NCBI RefSeq assembly: GCF_003576645.1
Contig: NC_044917.1
Location: 14,905,646 to 14,969,645 of the forward strand
Source of the DNA: Ipomoea triloba
Lineage: Eukaryota; Streptophyta; Magnoliopsida; Solanales; Convolvulaceae
Length of the DNA stretch: 64,000 nucleotides
Reading direction: 5' to 3'
The notes beneath the pieces were generated by a model that was given only the letters and a program-made list of their open reading frames with translations, did no database searches and was not told the origin of the DNA. Below are positions 10,863-21,841 of this stretch, one piece after another (positions within the stretch are counted from its first letter, which is position 1; each line of letters begins with the position of its first letter). A program made the translations under genes and the position numbers.

Positions 10863-11518
10863 GTAGTAGAAAAAAAGTAACTTAATACCCAATTTACCCC
10901 ATAGAGTCTTCCAAAAATAACTTAAAAATTTTACATCCTTGTTGGACACAATAGTCTTAGGCATTCCATGACGCCTAACAACCTCCCTGAAAAACAAATT
11001 TGTCACATTACTAGCATCGTCAGTCTTATGGCATGGAACAAAATGTGCCATCTTTGAAACCTGTCAATAATCACAAAAATAGAGTCATGTCCCCAAATAG
11101 TTCTTGGCAACCCCAACACAAAATCCATTGACAGATCTTCCCATCGATGTGATGTTACAGGCAACGGAGTATACAAACCATGAGGTTGCATTTTGGACTT
11201 AGCATGTTTGCAAGTAACACATCGATCACTACAAACTCTATGCACGTCACGTTTCATTTTGGGCCAATAAAAATGATCCTTCAAGACCCCAAAATGACCC
11301 ATGAGCCCACCACCATGAGCTTCTTTAAGAAGCAGCTCTCTCATGGAACACGAAGGAATACATAACCTACCTTTCCTGAACAGAAAACCATCATTCAAAG
11401 AGTACTCACCAAATCTTCCCTCCAAACATGCATTATAGTTTGTCCCAAAATCAGTGTCAGAATTATAAAGCTCTTTCAAATGCTCAAAGCCTAAAACCAT
11501 AGTATGTAGAGATGTGAG
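10863..11518 (-). pseudogene. gypsy integrase N-terminal and core region (broken)
   Basis: The minus strand encodes, in order: the zinc-binding HHCC module ([12 protein letters not shown], then CVTCKHAKS), the first catalytic block ([13 protein letters not shown] and FVIIDRF), and the second block around SNKDVKF. A frameshift near 11040 separates the two reading frames used. The sequence upstream of the zinc module (RNase H link) is cut by the hAT insertion at 11519, and the downstream half is at 7569-8164 beyond the solo LTR. Confidence 0.88.
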
Positions 11519-11734
11519 TAGGGTTGTCAAAATGGGCCGAAGCCCGCGGCCGGCCCGCACCCGCCCCGCGATAGGGCGGGTTAGGGTCATGAAAAAATAG
11601 GCCCGCGAAAATGCGGGCCTAATGGGGCGGGGCGGGCCGCGGGCCAAGTAAAAAAAAAAAAAAAAAAAAANNNNNNNNNNNNNNNNNNNNNNNNNNNNNN
11701 NNNNNNNNNNNNNNNNNNNNNNNNNNNNNNNNNN

Positions 11735-11800
<66 letters not shown>

Positions 11801-12298
11801 ATATATATTAAATACTCCTAATCCTAAACTTAATCCACCCAGCCTATTTAATATTTTCAAATGCAATACTTTTTAGTTTGTGATTTGCACCAAATTAAAA
11901 AATATATATAGTATAACATTAAAATATATGTATTAATTGAAATGGTTTGATTAGAAAATAATATCAAATGAAATCATAGATATTAATTTGGTTTGTGGCT
12001 ATAACTAAAAGAAAAACATTATGCTAGTACAGAGTATTTAACTATGTTATGCATTTGCAAATTTGTAATACACCTATTGTAGACCATTATACTTTACTTC
12101 ATTTTTAAAATTTTGAAGCAAAAAAAAAAAAANAAAAAAAAAAAAAAAAAAAAAAAAAAGCCCGCCGGGTCCACGAACCTGCGCGGGACGGGTTAGGGTT
12201 ACACATATTTTGGCCCGCGGGCCTAACGAGCGGGCCCGCAAAAGCCCGCAAAAAATCTGGTCCACGGTGGGGCGGGCTAGCCCACTTTGACAATATTA
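11519..12298. mobile_element. non-autonomous hAT element
   Basis: It begins TAGGGTTGTCAAAATGGGC and ends GCCCACTTTGACAATATTA, imperfect terminal inverted repeats of hAT type. The 8-bp duplication GATGTGAG is perfect (11511-11518 and 12299-12306). The ends are very GC-rich with GGCCCGC/GCGGGCC palindromes, while the interior is AT-rich with a TA microsatellite and A-runs. No transposase frame is seen. The 64-base gap 11671-11734 and a single N at 12133 fall inside, so the true length is uncertain. Confidence 0.9.
11671..11734. other. assembly gap (64 N)
   Basis: A run of N between a poly(A) stretch and an (AT)n run inside the hAT element. The open reading frame that spans it is an artefact of translating through N and the microsatellite. 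Confidence 1.
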
Positions 12299-12306
12299 GA
12301 TGTGAG

Positions 12307-13728
12307 TAAAGCACATCTCCTAGACAAAGCATTAGCAACAACATTATATTATCCTTCCCATGTTTATACTTTATGGAATATGTAAATGATTCAATAAACT
12401 CAACCCATTTTGCATGCCGCTTATTAAGATTACCCTGACCTCTTAGATACTTCAATGATTCATGGTCAGTATGTATAAAAAACTCTTATGGGCGCAAGTA
12501 ATGCTCCCAATGCTCTAATGCACAGACTAAAGTAAAGAACTCCTTATCATAAGTAGGATAATTTAGGGAAGCTCCATTTAACTTCTTGCTAAAATATGCT
12601 ACAGGTTTACCCCCTTGCATTAATACAATCCCTATTCCCACTCTAGAAGCATCATAATCTATCTCAAAAATAGCATCAAAATTAGGCAAAGTAATAACAT
12701 GCGCCTTACATAATATTTCTTTTAACTCATTAAAGGCATTCTCTTGCTTTTCACCCCACACAAAGCCAACTTACTTTTTCATCACCTCAGTTAGCAGTGC
12801 AGCAATTGAGTTAAAGTCTTTCAAAAAATGGCGATAAAAACTCACTGAGCCGTGAAAGCTTCTTACTTCGCTAACCGTCCTCGGTGTAGGCCATTGCTAG
12901 ATCGCCTCAATTTTAGCACTATCAGCCTCAATCCCGTTGGCATTGACAATATAGCCAAGGAAATGTACTGACAAAGTGCAAAACTAACATTTTTTTAGGT
13001 TAGCATACAATTTATATTTGCTCAAAGCAGTAAACACTTCCCTAAGATGTATAACATGTTCATTAAAACTCTTGCAATAAACAAGTATATCATCAAAATA
13101 AACAGCAACACTTTTCCTAATGAAATCTCGTAAGACTTCATTCATGAGTCTCATAAAGGTACTAGGTGCATTAGTAAGGCCAAACGGCATAACAAGCCAT
13201 TCATATAGGCCCTGCTTAGTCTTGAAGGCTATTTTCCATTCGTCCCCTTCCTTAATTTTTATTTGATGATACCCAGAACGTAAATCAATCTTAGAAAAAT
13301 AACAAGCACCAAACAACTCATCAACCATGTCATCTAAGTGGGGTATAGGGAAACAATATTTAACAGTTATTTTGTTAATTGCGCAACAATCAACACACAT
13401 CCGCCAGGACACATCTTTTTTGGGTACTAGCAAAACAAGAACGACACACGGGCTTAGGCTTTCTCGGATTTTCCCTTTGGGTTTCCTCGGGGTTGCATCG
13501 GTAGGCTGGCCTATTTGGTAATGTCATTCCTGGCACCAAATCAATTTGGTGTTCAATCCCCCTCAATGGTGGTAAACCTGCGGGAAGTTCATTCGAACAA
13601 ACATCTTTGAATTCCTGCATCAAAGGAGTTATTGCCTCGGGCAAATGACTAAGGCTAGAAGTACCCCCACTGGGTCCTTTATGCAACAAAAGAAAAACTT
13701 GCCTCCCTGCTCTTATTGCTTTTTCCAC
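12307..13728 (-). pseudogene. gypsy reverse transcriptase and RNase H (broken)
   Basis: From 13728 down: a linker with LRGIEHQIDLVPG and [12 protein letters not shown], typical before gypsy RT; the RT core with [29 protein letters not shown] and [14 protein letters not shown]; the catalytic [10 protein letters not shown] (plus-strand codons near 13089-13100); then RNase H with [25 protein letters not shown] and [15 protein letters not shown]. The RT active site is intact, but frameshifts or stops lie near 13430, 12980-12770 and 12480. RNase H continues weakly to the hAT insertion site at 12306. Confidence 0.9.
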
Positions 13729-13901
13729 ATCTCTCTTTTTTCCAATGAAATTTTTCTTTGTTTTTTCGTTTTACTCACTTTTATTTTTCTCTTTTTGCTT
13801 CCTCCCTCTTTTTTAACACTCTATTCACTATTTCCATTTTTTCAATTATTTTCTCATTTTTTTTCTCTTTCCCTCATTTTCAAAAGGTCATAATTTATTT
13901 G

Positions 13902-14535
13902 TCACGATGTCATTGGGGTTAAGGTGATCTTCTTGCCTCGGTGCTCAAACATGTACTTGTTATAATAACCATCATGCATCACCTTCCTATCAAATTGCCA
14001 CGGCTTCCATAGAAGAATGTGAGCTGCATCTATGGGCACTACATCACAAAAGATCTCATTTTCATATTGTCCCAATTTGATTGGAATCAAGACTTGTTGA
14101 TGCACCTTGATATCCCCCACCTTTTTTAGCCACTGCAACACATAAGGTGTAGGGTGGATGTGTGGGCTTAAGCCTAGCTTCTCCACCATTTTTGTACTAG
14201 CAACATTAGTACAACTCCCGCCATAAATTATTAAATTACACACCTTACCATGAACAAAACACCATGAGTGAAAGATGTTTTCACGCTGACTTTCATCCCC
14301 AGTGGTTTGGATGTTGAGCATGCGCCTTACCATCAAAACATCTCCCTCAACTAGTCCCTCCAAACCTTCATCATTATCAGTTTCAAGTAGTTCGTCCTCA
14401 CTTGATTCAGATTCCTCTTCGGTCTCCCCCTTGAAATCACTTTGCTCGGAGTTGGTAACAATCTTCCCTTTCTTGATTGTCATATTTACCTTGTTTGGAC
14501 AAACTTTTGCGATATGGCTTGTTCCTTGACATTTG
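13902..14535 (-). pseudogene. gypsy zinc knuckle and aspartic protease region
   Basis: At about 14493-14535 the minus strand encodes an intact CCHC knuckle (CFKCQGTSHIAKVC) that binds RNA in gag proteins. It is followed by a Glu/Asp-rich linker (ETEEESESSEDE) and a retropepsin-like domain. The expected active-site motif Asp-Gly-Gly reads LIIYGGSCTNVAS here. The catalytic Asp is therefore Tyr (plus-strand codon 14223-14225), which should abolish protease activity. The 193-codon frame (13902-14483) is otherwise open. Confidence 0.85.
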
Positions 14536-15192
14536 AAACACTTTATGTTCCGTGGCCTAGAGTTTCCTTCTATAATCTCCTTACCTTATTGTTCTCTAGA
14601 CTCCTTTGGTTTACCATTGCCATTCCTTGACTGGAATCTCTCATTGGAACCCTCCTTATTCTTCCATGATGAAGAACTCATGTGGAATCGGTTTTTCTTT
14701 CGTTGCAAGGATTGCTCTACCTTCATGGCTAGTTGTACTAGCTCATCATACTGCACATAATGTTGCCTCTAAACTTCTTCTCAAATTTCTGCATTCAGGC
14801 CTCTAAGGAACCGGGCCATGGACCACTCAGTCTTCTCATCTATGTCAAGCCTGATCATGAGTTTCTCCATCTCCTGATTATAGTCAGCAACACTTCTAGC
14901 ACCCTGCAAAAGATATTCAAACTGATGATACATTTCACGGTGGTACCAACTTGGTACAAATTGCCTCCGCATTAATATCCTTAACTCCCTCCAAGACTCT
15001 ATAGGATCCTCTCCATACTTCCTTCTCTCAGTTATAATCTTATCCCACCAGCTAGAAGCATAGTCTGTAAACTCCAGCACTACAAGTCTTAACTTCTTTC
15101 TCTCTAAATACCTATGACATTCAAACAACCTCACCACTCTACTTTCCCAATCTAGATAGGCTTTCAGGTCATTTTTCCCTTGAAATTTAGGT
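14536..15192 (-). pseudogene. gypsy gag, capsid part
   Basis: The 138-codon frame at 14781-15197 carries IPKFQGKNDLKAYLDWE, FTDYASSWWDKI, RRQFVPSWYHREMY and RSVADYNQEMEKLMIR. These match the retrotrans_gag (capsid) family of plant gypsy elements. The N-terminal part lies beyond the copia insertion at 21842-22100. The frame breaks between 14780 and 14535. Confidence 0.88.
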
Positions 15193-15197
15193 ATCAC

Positions 15198-15527
15198 TAT
15201 AACATTTTTCTATTAAGGAAAAATAATTGGTGCAAGTTATGGTCTTCATGGGCTTTCAATAGCCATTAAGTGGTGCCATGTAACGGTTGTAACGAAAACC
15301 GTTACAAAGCCTATATTGATGGTTCTATGGGCTATATAAGCAATGGTCCCCCACTGCTCAGGTTACTGTCTCTGACATTCATACACCATCTATATTAAAC
15401 CTGAGAGTAAATGGGAGATACTCTATAGAAATATTACCATTACTAAGGTATTCAACAGCATCTAACAAGGTAATCTTAAGGTCAACTATGGCTAGAGGTT
15501 AGTCCTATTTATGTTATAATTCTTTCA
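15198..15527 (+). repeat. 5' LTR of the copia element
   Basis: 330 bp. It begins TATAACATTTTT (the canonical TG has become TA) and ends TTCTTTCA. CTATATAAG at about 15333-15341 is a probable TATA box driving the element's RNA. Compared with the 3' LTR it has an extra segment of roughly 15-20 bp near 15385-15400. Confidence 0.93.
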
Positions 15528-15544
15528 TTTGGTATCAGAGCATG
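15528..15544 (+). promoter_or_regulatory. copia primer binding site
   Basis: TGGTATCAGAGCATG follows the 5' LTR after two T residues. TGGTATCAGAGC is the usual complement of the 3' end of plant initiator tRNA-Met. Confidence 0.92.
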
Positions 15545-17230
15545 TTAATCTCTACCTAGTTGTATATATTGCATGATTTATATTTTACAAAATATGATAC
15601 GCAATATGTTTTCTACAAGATCTGTTCGCTATTTTTGAGCTCTAATTTGCCGATCGAAACTAGAAGACGGTGACGGTGACGTTGCTGCTCTTTCCAGCGA
15701 ATGGCGAGGCCGACAGACGGTGGGCGACAAAGGCAAGAAGGCAGTGGCGAGGCTAGCTCCCTAGGCTACGCTCACCGTTGTCTCTCTCTCTTTTGCTTGT
15801 TAGTCGCGACCTACTAGGACGGAGGCGAAGGTGAGGGTAGCGAGCGGCGGTGCTCCAGCCAGCTGACTCGTCTACGGTGAGCTCTCCCCCTCTTCTGGTG
15901 ATCGTCTCCCTCTCTCGGTCAGTCATTGTAGTCGTGCGTTGGTCTGATGCAGCAACTAGGTTTTAATTTTGTTAAAGTCTAAAAGTTGCTAAGGGGAGAG
16001 TTGGGCCGGATCTGTGTTTGGGCTTAACCCAATTTATTAAAATCTTTTAAGTTTTAGGCATTCATTAAAATCTTTTAAGTTTTGGGCATGTGTATGTTTA
16101 TAAATCCTTATTTATTTTACTCTCTTTTATATTTGTTTAATAAATCAGGCCTATTATTTGCATTATAATATTTATTATTCAAATTACAATTTGGTAAAGT
16201 TTTGAAAAATTATATAGTCTTCAAAGAAATTTTCATTCAAATTGCAAATTGAATTTAAATTTTATTATTTAATATGTTCATATTTTTTAAATTGCTATAA
16301 TGTTTTGTGCAATTTGTTGTTTAATATGAAGTTTATGTTTTTGTAATATGTGGTTTATGCCCAATAAGCATAATATTTAGTTTTTAATTATGCAATTTAT
16401 ATTTTGCCTTAGAAAAGCTTTTTTAGGAATTAGTGAAATTCCTTAGCATATTGGACTTTAGCATATTACATAGTACATACGGTTTAGTACAACTACAGTA
16501 GTGCCTAAAGGTTAGTACATTAAGTTTAAAAGTTCACCTATCCTTAAAGCCTTTTCCAAACCATGAACATCAAAGTTTTGAATAACAGCTTCCGAACAAT
16601 TATGCTATAATGTGAAATTGCATGACCCGGGGAAAGTTTCTTGAAAATAAAACTTGAAATAGCCCATGTGTTGTAGGTTCCCTTGAAATCCTACTTTGTC
16701 TAAGGAGTTGATTTTTAATGTGCTTTAGCCCAATCAACTTTCCTGGGAGTATACTTGGGAATTGCATGTCATGTTAATTGCATAATTTATTTTGCTTTTT
16801 CCAAAAAAGAAAATCTATGCCGATGCGATAGTACAATTTTTAGTTAATTAAGGAGTAGCCACAACATCTTTAATTTAATTGATATTGTACATCAAGTTTT
16901 TCCCAAATCGCATAAAGTTTAGGTATAAATTGTGATTTATTATACTTAATATAATGAAATTTAGCCCACATGCAATTATGTGTCGGCATATAGTTTTTGG
17001 TAATTTTTTTAACATTGAGAATAGAAATTCAACCTTGTACCCATCTCATTTCTATTCTAATTTTTCAAGGTCCATTTTACGTAAAAATTTAGCCCACAGG
17101 CAATTTTTATGGCATTTAAATATAGGACATGCATCATTTACATTGGTAATGTATGCAATTCAGTTCTATCTATGCCTCAAAATTCTAATCCAAACCTTCT
17201 ACCTTTACAACATCTCAATCCGTTACTGAC
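15545..17230 (+). other. copia leader, non-coding
   Basis: About 1.7 kb between primer site and gag. It has a GC-rich part with GACGGTGACG-type repeats (15660-15950), then AT-rich sequence to 17200. No protein is supported here. The leader is long for a copia element and may contain unrecognised inserted sequence. Confidence 0.6.
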
Positions 17231-17995
17231 ACAGATTTGAACATCGAAGTTCCAGAACTTAGAGGTGACAACTATAAGATGTGGAAGGAAACCATTCTTC
17301 TTAATTCACAATGAGAAACTGCAAGTCCCCACTAAAGACAGTACCCAAGATGAAGTTGAGCTATATGAGCGGTGGGATAGATCCAATCGGCTCAGTACAA
17401 TGTACATCAAGGCGAAAATTTCTAATGGGATTCGGGGTTCCGTTAGTGAGAAACATAAGGATGTCCGAGCATTGCTCAAGGCTATTGACGACCAGTTCGT
17501 CACTTCAGAAAAGGCTTTAGCAAGCACCCTTATCATGAGATTCTCCTCTCTTCGTCTCACTTCCGTCAAAGGTGTGCGTGAGCACATTGTGGAATTCCGT
17601 GACATTGTGGCTCAACTTAAGACTCTTGGGCTATGGTAGATAACTAGATATGTCGGATGACTTTCTTGTGTATTATGCTTTGTACACTCTACCATCATCG
17701 TACGGACCTTTTAAAATCTCTTATAACACATAAAGAAAAATGGTCTATAAATGATTTAATGACCATGTGTGTTCAAGAAGAAGGTAGATTGGTTATGGAA
17801 ATGGGTGAAAGTGCTATGCCGGCTACGGCACGTGACAAGTCTAAATCTGGCAAATCTCATGGTTCCACTTTTAAGGCTAAGGGGAAAGGAAGCATTCCAC
17901 CCCAACCTGATATAAAGAAGGTGCACAAGCGTTTCTTTTGTAAGAAGAAGGGACACATGAAGAAAGATTGCATCAAGTACAAGAAGTGGGTCTAG
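17231..17995 (+). pseudogene. copia gag (broken)
   Basis: It starts around NIEVPELRGDNYKMW, the usual N-terminal motif of copia gag, then shifts frame. The frame 17265-17639 holds the UBN2-like capsid part (KALASTLIMRFSSLR, HIVEFRDIVAQLKTLG). 17657-17995 leads to the zinc knuckle KRFFCKKKGHMKKDC. The first Cys of the CCHC knuckle is replaced by Arg (codon 17930-17932), which would disrupt RNA binding. A stop follows at about 17993. Confidence 0.88.
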
Positions 17996-19153
17996 AAGAA
18001 AGGTAATCTATCCTCATTGATTTGCTATGAATCCAATATGTCTGAAGTTAATGCTAATACTTGGTGGATTGATTCTGGTTCAACAATCCACATTGCAAAC
18101 TCTTTACAAGGAATGCAAGATCTAATGAAGGCGGTGAGAAATGAACGGACCATTTTATCTGGAAACAAGATGTGGTCACAAGTGGAAGCTATTGGAACAT
18201 GCAAGCTTGTTTTAAGCAGTGGTTTTGTATTGTTTTTGAAAAGGACATTTTATGTACCAAGTTTCTCCCGAAACTTGGTTTCAATATCTAGACTTGTACC
18301 GATGGGGTTTTCCTTTACTTTCCAAGACAAAAGTTTTAATATCTTTAATAATTCATCTCTTGTTGGATATGGTACATTGTCTAATGGTCTTTATCGTTTG
18401 CATTTACAAAACAATGCCACTTATAGTTCATTGAATTTTCATTCCGATTCCAAAAGATCAAGTATTAGTGAGAACTCATCCATGTTATGGCATCGAAGAT
18501 TAGGTCATATCTCCCCTGAACGTATAAAGAGATTAGTAAATGATGGGGTACTTAGTACTCTTGATTATACTGATTTCGAGACTTGTATAGACTGCATTAA
18601 GGGAAAGCAGAGGAACAAGTCTAAGAACGGTGCCAAAAGGAGTTCAAGCATATTAGAAATCATACACACTGACATTTGCTGTCTAGATATGGATATGCTA
18701 GGTCAGAAGTATTTTATCACCTTCATTGATGATTACTCTCGATTTACTTCTGTGTATTTGATTCATAATAAAAATGAAGCATTGGATGCCTTCAAGTCTT
18801 TTAAGGCTGAAGTTGAGAACCAATGTGGGAAACAAATACAGATAGTAAGATCCACCAGGGGTGGTGAATACTATGGTAGGTACATTGAAAGTGGACAACC
18901 ACCTGGTCCATTTGCTAAGTTTCTTTGAGAACATGGGATTGTTGCCCAATACACCATGCCTGGTTCACCGGACCAAAATGGTGTTGCTGAAAGAAGAAAC
19001 CTAACGCTTATTGACATGGTGCTTAGTACTCTTAGCAACTTCAAACTTCCTAAGTTTCTGTGGGCCGACGCACTTAAGACGGCTATGTATACATTAAATC
19101 GTGTTCCAACCAAGATTGTCCCAAAGACACCGTCTGTGTTATTTAAAGGGTAG
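17996..19153 (+). pseudogene. copia protease and integrase (broken)
   Basis: The 303-codon frame at 18017-18928 contains the retropepsin motif WWIDSGST (active-site DSG at 18071-18079), the pre-integrase zinc module (MLWHRRLGHISPERIKRL, then CIDCIKGKQ), and the integrase core start (IIHTDICCLD, YFITFIDDYSRF). The second catalytic Asp, expected in RSDRGGEY, reads RSTRGGEY (codon 18854-18856). After a stop at 18926-18928 the core continues with [14 protein letters not shown] to a TGG-to-TAG stop at 19151-19153. Confidence 0.9.
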
Positions 19154-20470
19154 AAATCGAGTTTGCAATATATGCGTATTTGGGGATGCCCATCTGAGGT
19201 AAGGATCTATAACCCACAAGAAAAGAAGTTGGACCCAAAGACTATTAGTGGTTTCTTTATTGGATACGCACAGTCCTCCAAAGGGTATAGATTTTATTGT
19301 CCATCTCATTCAACTAGGATCGTAGAATCAAGAAATGCTAAGTTTCTTGAAGATAACATGACTAGTGGGAGGGATAGATTCAATGATTTGATTTCTAATC
19401 ATGACCATATTGAATCATGTTCTTCTACGTCATCATATAGGTTGATAATAGATTCAAGCATCCCTCAAGATCAAACGGGTATTGAACAACTTATTGAAGA
19501 AATTCCATGAAATGCTAATATTATCTCAATAGATCAACCAATTCAGGAAATTCCTGAAGCGGTAGTTGAACCACTAACTTCTCAAGGAGATGGTAGTTCA
19601 ATTTTGAGGTGATCTATTCGAGATAAAAGATTGGCAATTCCTAGTGATTACATAGTGTATTTGCAAGAGTCTAATGTTGGAGCCAAAAATGATCCAAAAA
19701 CATGTTCACAAGCCATAAATTGTAAAGAGTTAGAATTATGGTATGAAGCCATGAAGGAAGAAATGAAATCCATGTGGATCAATGGGGTTTGGGACCTTGT
19801 TGAGTTGCCTAATGGGTCTAAGGCCATTGGTTGTAAATAGGTCTATAAGACTAAAAAGGACTCATTAGGAAACATCGAGCGATTCAAGGCTAGGCTCATT
19901 GCTAAAGGATTCACTCAAAAAGAAGGAATCGATTACACGGAGACCTTTTCTCATGTATCAAAGAAAGATTCACTTCGTATAATCTTGGCTTTGGTTGCAT
20001 ATTTCAATATTGAATTGCAATAAATAGATGTGAAAACGGCATTCCTTAATGATGATCTAAAAGAGGCGGTTTATATGAAACAACCTGAAGGATTCTCTTC
20101 TAGTGAAGGCAATCATTTGGTTTGCAAGCTCAAAAAGTCCATTTATGGTTTAAAACAAGTTTCCCGCCAATAGTATATCAAGTTTGACAGAGTCATTTCA
20201 TCATATGGTTTTGTTGAAAGTATCCTAGATCATTGCATATACCAGAAGACAAGTGGGAGTAAAATTTGTTTTCTTGTTTTATATGTGGATGATATTTTGA
20301 TTGCATCAAATGATAAGGGGATGTTGCACGAGGTTAAACAATTCCTTTCTAAGAAATTTGATATGAAAGATATGGGTGGGGCATTTTATGTCATTGGCAT
20401 AAAGATCCATAGGGATAGATCCCGAGGCATTTTGGATTATCGTAGGAAACCTATATCAACAAAGTCTTAG
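19154..20470 (+). pseudogene. copia integrase C-terminus and reverse transcriptase (broken)
   Basis: 19163-19510 encodes the integrase C-terminal part (MRIWGCPSEVRIYNPQEKK, ISGFFIGYAQSSKGYRFY). RT begins about 19690 and runs through [39 protein letters not shown] and KKSIYGLKQ to the catalytic LYVDDILIAS (YVDD codons 20282-20293). In-frame stops lie at 19610-19612 (CGA to TGA), 19838-19840 and 20171-20173 (both where Trp is normal) and 20021-20023. The RT catalytic motif itself is intact. Confidence 0.9.
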
Positions 20471-21361
20471 AAAGATTTACGATGAATGATTGTTCACCGA
20501 GTCCAGCTCCTATCGTGAGAGGTGATAAATTCAGTTTGGACCAGTGTCCAAAGAATGATTTTGAAAGAGAATCCATGAAGAATATTCCTTATGCTTCGGT
20601 TGTCGGTTGTCTCAAGTATGTTCAAGTTTGTACTAGGCCGAACATCGCCTGTTAGAATGCTAGGACGATATCAAAGTGATTCGGGTTTAGACCACTAGAG
20701 AGCTGCAAAGAAGGTTTTGAGGTATCTCAAGGGTACCAAGGATTAAAAGCTTGTGTTCAGGAAGATGAACACTTTGGACATTGTTGGGTACTCTGACGCG
20801 GACTTTACCGGTTGTGTTGATTCTCAGAAATCAACTTCGGGAAACATTTTCATTATGGCCAGTGGTACTATTTCCTGGAGAAGTGTTAAACAAACTCTTG
20901 TCACCACTTCAACTATGGAAGTCGAGTTCGTTTCTTGTTTTGAGGCTACATCTCAAGGTGTATGGCTTAAGAATTTCATTTCAGGGCTTAGAATTATGGA
21001 TTCTATTTCTAAGTCGTTAAAGGTTTATTGTAACAACTCAGTTGCGGTCTTCCTGGCTAAGAACAATAAGAGTGGGAGTCGAAACAAGCACATTGACACC
21101 TTAGCCATTAGGGAGCGTGTTAAGGATAAGAAAGTGGTCATTGAGCATATAAGCACTAAGTTGATGATTGCTGATCCCCTTACTAAAGGCATGCCATCAT
21201 TCAAGTTTAGGGATTTTGTTGAGAAAAATGGGACTTGCGCCCACTATGAAAATTTTGTATACATTCAGTTATTATATGAAATTTTTAAAGCATTCAGATA
21301 TTTTCTCATTATTGTATTGTGCACATATTTTGTTGAGAAAATATATATGTTTTGGACCTAG
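20471..21361 (+). pseudogene. copia RNase H and 3' end
   Basis: After a short broken stretch, the 202-codon frame at 20753-21361 encodes RNase H: VGYSDADFTGCVDSQKSTSG, ISWRSVKQTLVTTSTMEVEF, KNNKSGSRNKHIDT and LMIADPLTKGMPS. These are standard copia RNase H motifs; the Glu of the usual TEAEY motif is Glu in MEVEF. The hydrophobic C-terminal tail after about residue 165 is probably beyond the real protein. Confidence 0.9.
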
Positions 21362-21510
21362 AATAAACATAAGTTTTATCCATTAAGTTTTTGTTACCAC
21401 AAGAAATTCTTAGAGAAGAAGTTACATTGTGATTATAGTATATGCTACTCATATTAAGAGGATGTGTCTCTATAGTTCATTTTTTTTGTTTCTTTGAGTT
21501 TGTACTTTCA

Positions 21511-21523
21511 CCAAGTGGGAGAA
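21511..21523 (+). promoter_or_regulatory. copia polypurine tract
   Basis: AAGTGGGAGAA lies directly before the 3' LTR, where plus-strand DNA synthesis is primed in LTR retrotransposons. Confidence 0.85.
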
Positions 21524-21836
21524 TGTAACATTTTTCCATTAAGGAAAAATAATTGGTGCAAGTTATGGTCTTCAATTGCTTTCAATAGTCATTAAGTGGT
21601 GCCATGTAACGGTTGTAACGGAAACCGTTACAAAGCCTATATTGATGGTTTTATGGACTATATAAGCAATGGTCCCCCACTGCTCAGGTTACTATCTCTG
21701 ACATTGAACCTGAAAGCAAGTGGGAGACACTCTGTAGAAATACTACCACTACGAAGGCATTCAACAGCATCAAACAAGGAAATCCTAAGGTCAACTATGG
21801 CTGGAGGTTAGTCCTATTTGTGTTATAATTCTTTCA
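21524..21836 (+). repeat. 3' LTR of the copia element
   Basis: 313 bp, TGTAACATTTTT to TTCTTTCA, canonical TG...CA. It is followed at once by the duplication ATCAC (21837-21841). The TATA-like CTATATAAG is kept at about 21658-21666. Confidence 0.94.
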
Positions 21837-21841
21837 ATCAC

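Larger units (their letters stand above)
15198..21836 (+). mobile_element. Ty1/copia LTR retrotransposon nested in the gypsy gag
   Basis: A full-length 6.6 kb element in opposite orientation to its gypsy host. It has two LTRs (15198-15527 and 21524-21836) and the perfect 5-bp duplication ATCAC at 15193-15197 and 21837-21841. Inside are a tRNA-Met primer site, a long leader, and gag, protease, integrase, RT and RNase H in the copia order. The LTRs differ by about 24 substitutions over roughly 310 aligned bases (counted by eye) plus one indel, so the insertion is not recent. Many stops and frameshifts make it inactive. Confidence 0.95.

Noticed and set aside
11003..11866. A 287-codon minus-strand frame
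   Set aside because: Its first part is translated (AT)n and N. Only the integrase segment (about 11003-11510) is real, and it belongs to the gypsy element.
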